Below are positions 6,421 through 6,766 of a DNA stretch of 6,766 bases, piece after piece. The notes under the pieces were generated by a model. The model ran no database searches. It saw only the letters and a list, made by a program, of their open reading frames with translations, and was not told where the DNA came from. Each line of letters opens with the position of its first letter. Position 1 is the first letter of the stretch. Origin of the DNA: an uncultured Bacteroidales bacterium (GTDB lineage: Bacteria > Bacteroidota > Bacteroidia > Bacteroidales > P3); assembly GCA_937910265.1 (NCBI GenBank), contig CALEPD010000065.1, forward strand, positions 1-6,766, read 5' to 3'. Both the position numbers and the translations under genes were made by a program.

Positions 6421-6766
6421 AAATTAATGAATTTAGATTCACGTATCACAATAGGGATTATAACTCCCTATCGGAAACAACGTCAGTTACTGTTGGATGA
6501 ATTAAGGAATACGTTTTTAGAAGGTAAAGTATATACTATTGACTCTATTCAAGGTAGTGAATTTGATGTGGTTGTTTTATCATTGGTTCGCTCTTTTAAT
6601 CCTAATAAGAGTAAACGAAAAGTTGGATTCTTAGATGATTTGCGTCGCCTAAATGTGGCTCTTAGTCGTGCAAAAAAGAAACTTATCATAATCGGGAATA
6701 GTCATACTTTATGTAATGAAAAAGCACATTCTAATGTAGGAAACAATAAAATAAAACCTGTTGAGG
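6421..6766 (+). CDS. Superfamily 1 (Upf1-like) DNA/RNA helicase C-terminal fragment, open at window end
   Basis: The frame of the ABC fragment continues without a stop into helicase sequence. It shows ITIGIITPYRKQ (motif IV region), VYTIDSIQGSEFDVVVLSLV (6529-6588, motif V and the strand after it), then GFLDDLRRLNVALSRAKKKL (motif VI, arginine finger region, 6643-6678) and IIIGN. This is the second RecA domain of a superfamily 1B, AAA_12-type helicase. The ATP-binding first domain (Walker A and B) is absent, and the 3' end lies outside the window. Codons are strongly A/T at third positions, in contrast to the fragment just before. The true N-terminal part must be elsewhere, so this is not a real ABC-helicase fusion enzyme. 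Confidence 0.88.

Noticed and set aside
5872..6766. A genuine ABC ATPase-helicase fusion protein
   Set aside because: Both partners lack essential parts (H-loop and membrane domain; helicase Walker domain), composition changes sharply at the join, and there is no start codon. A chimeric join explains it better.
1..6766. tRNA, rRNA, CRISPR array, transposase or phage genes
   Set aside because: I looked on both strands and saw no cloverleaf ends, regularly spaced direct repeats, transposase motifs or phage structural genes.

Overview
This window looks like Bacteroidota (probably Bacteroidales) chromosome for roughly its first 5.87 kb. The support is a secreted protein with a type IX secretion (T9SS) type-B C-terminal sorting domain, a promoter of the Bacteroidetes form TTTG-N20-TAnnTTTG, few Shine-Dalgarno sites, and an operon encoding a Na+-pumping decarboxylase. 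The last ~0.9 kb is different. It holds two gene fragments of clearly different base composition, joined to each other in one reading frame and joined to the Bacteroidota part inside a gene. I read it as a chimeric contig end (or, less likely, a recent rearrangement), not as normal gene order.

Layout, all genes on the minus strand up to ~5.89 kb and listed in transcription order. The last residues of a biotin carboxyl carrier subunit (5857-~5892) are followed after 38 nt by the membrane beta subunit of a sodium-translocating decarboxylase (4649-5818). That gene ends at a strong bidirectional terminator (4592-4630). Next comes a ~500-nt non-coding stretch with a structured element bounded by 17-nt inverted repeats (4413-4553). 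A T9SS cargo protein with three Cys-paired repeats follows (2667-4121). Last is an array of three paralogous DUF2589-type genes: 1737-2384, 704-1594 and 1-674 (the last runs off the window edge). The array starts at a good Bacteroidetes promoter (2423-2454).

On the plus strand, 5872-~6420 encodes the nucleotide-binding domain of an ABC exporter without its membrane domain or start codon. From ~6421 the same frame continues as the C-terminal part of a superfamily 1 (Upf1-like) helicase and leaves the window open.

How the parts work together: the decarboxylase subunits couple decarboxylation of a carboxylic or acyl-CoA substrate to Na+ export. The T9SS cargo is an independent surface or secreted protein. 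The DUF2589 trio has no known function to my knowledge. It is the most plausible candidate here for an undescribed system: three diverged cytoplasmic paralogs sharing a core, each with a different extension.
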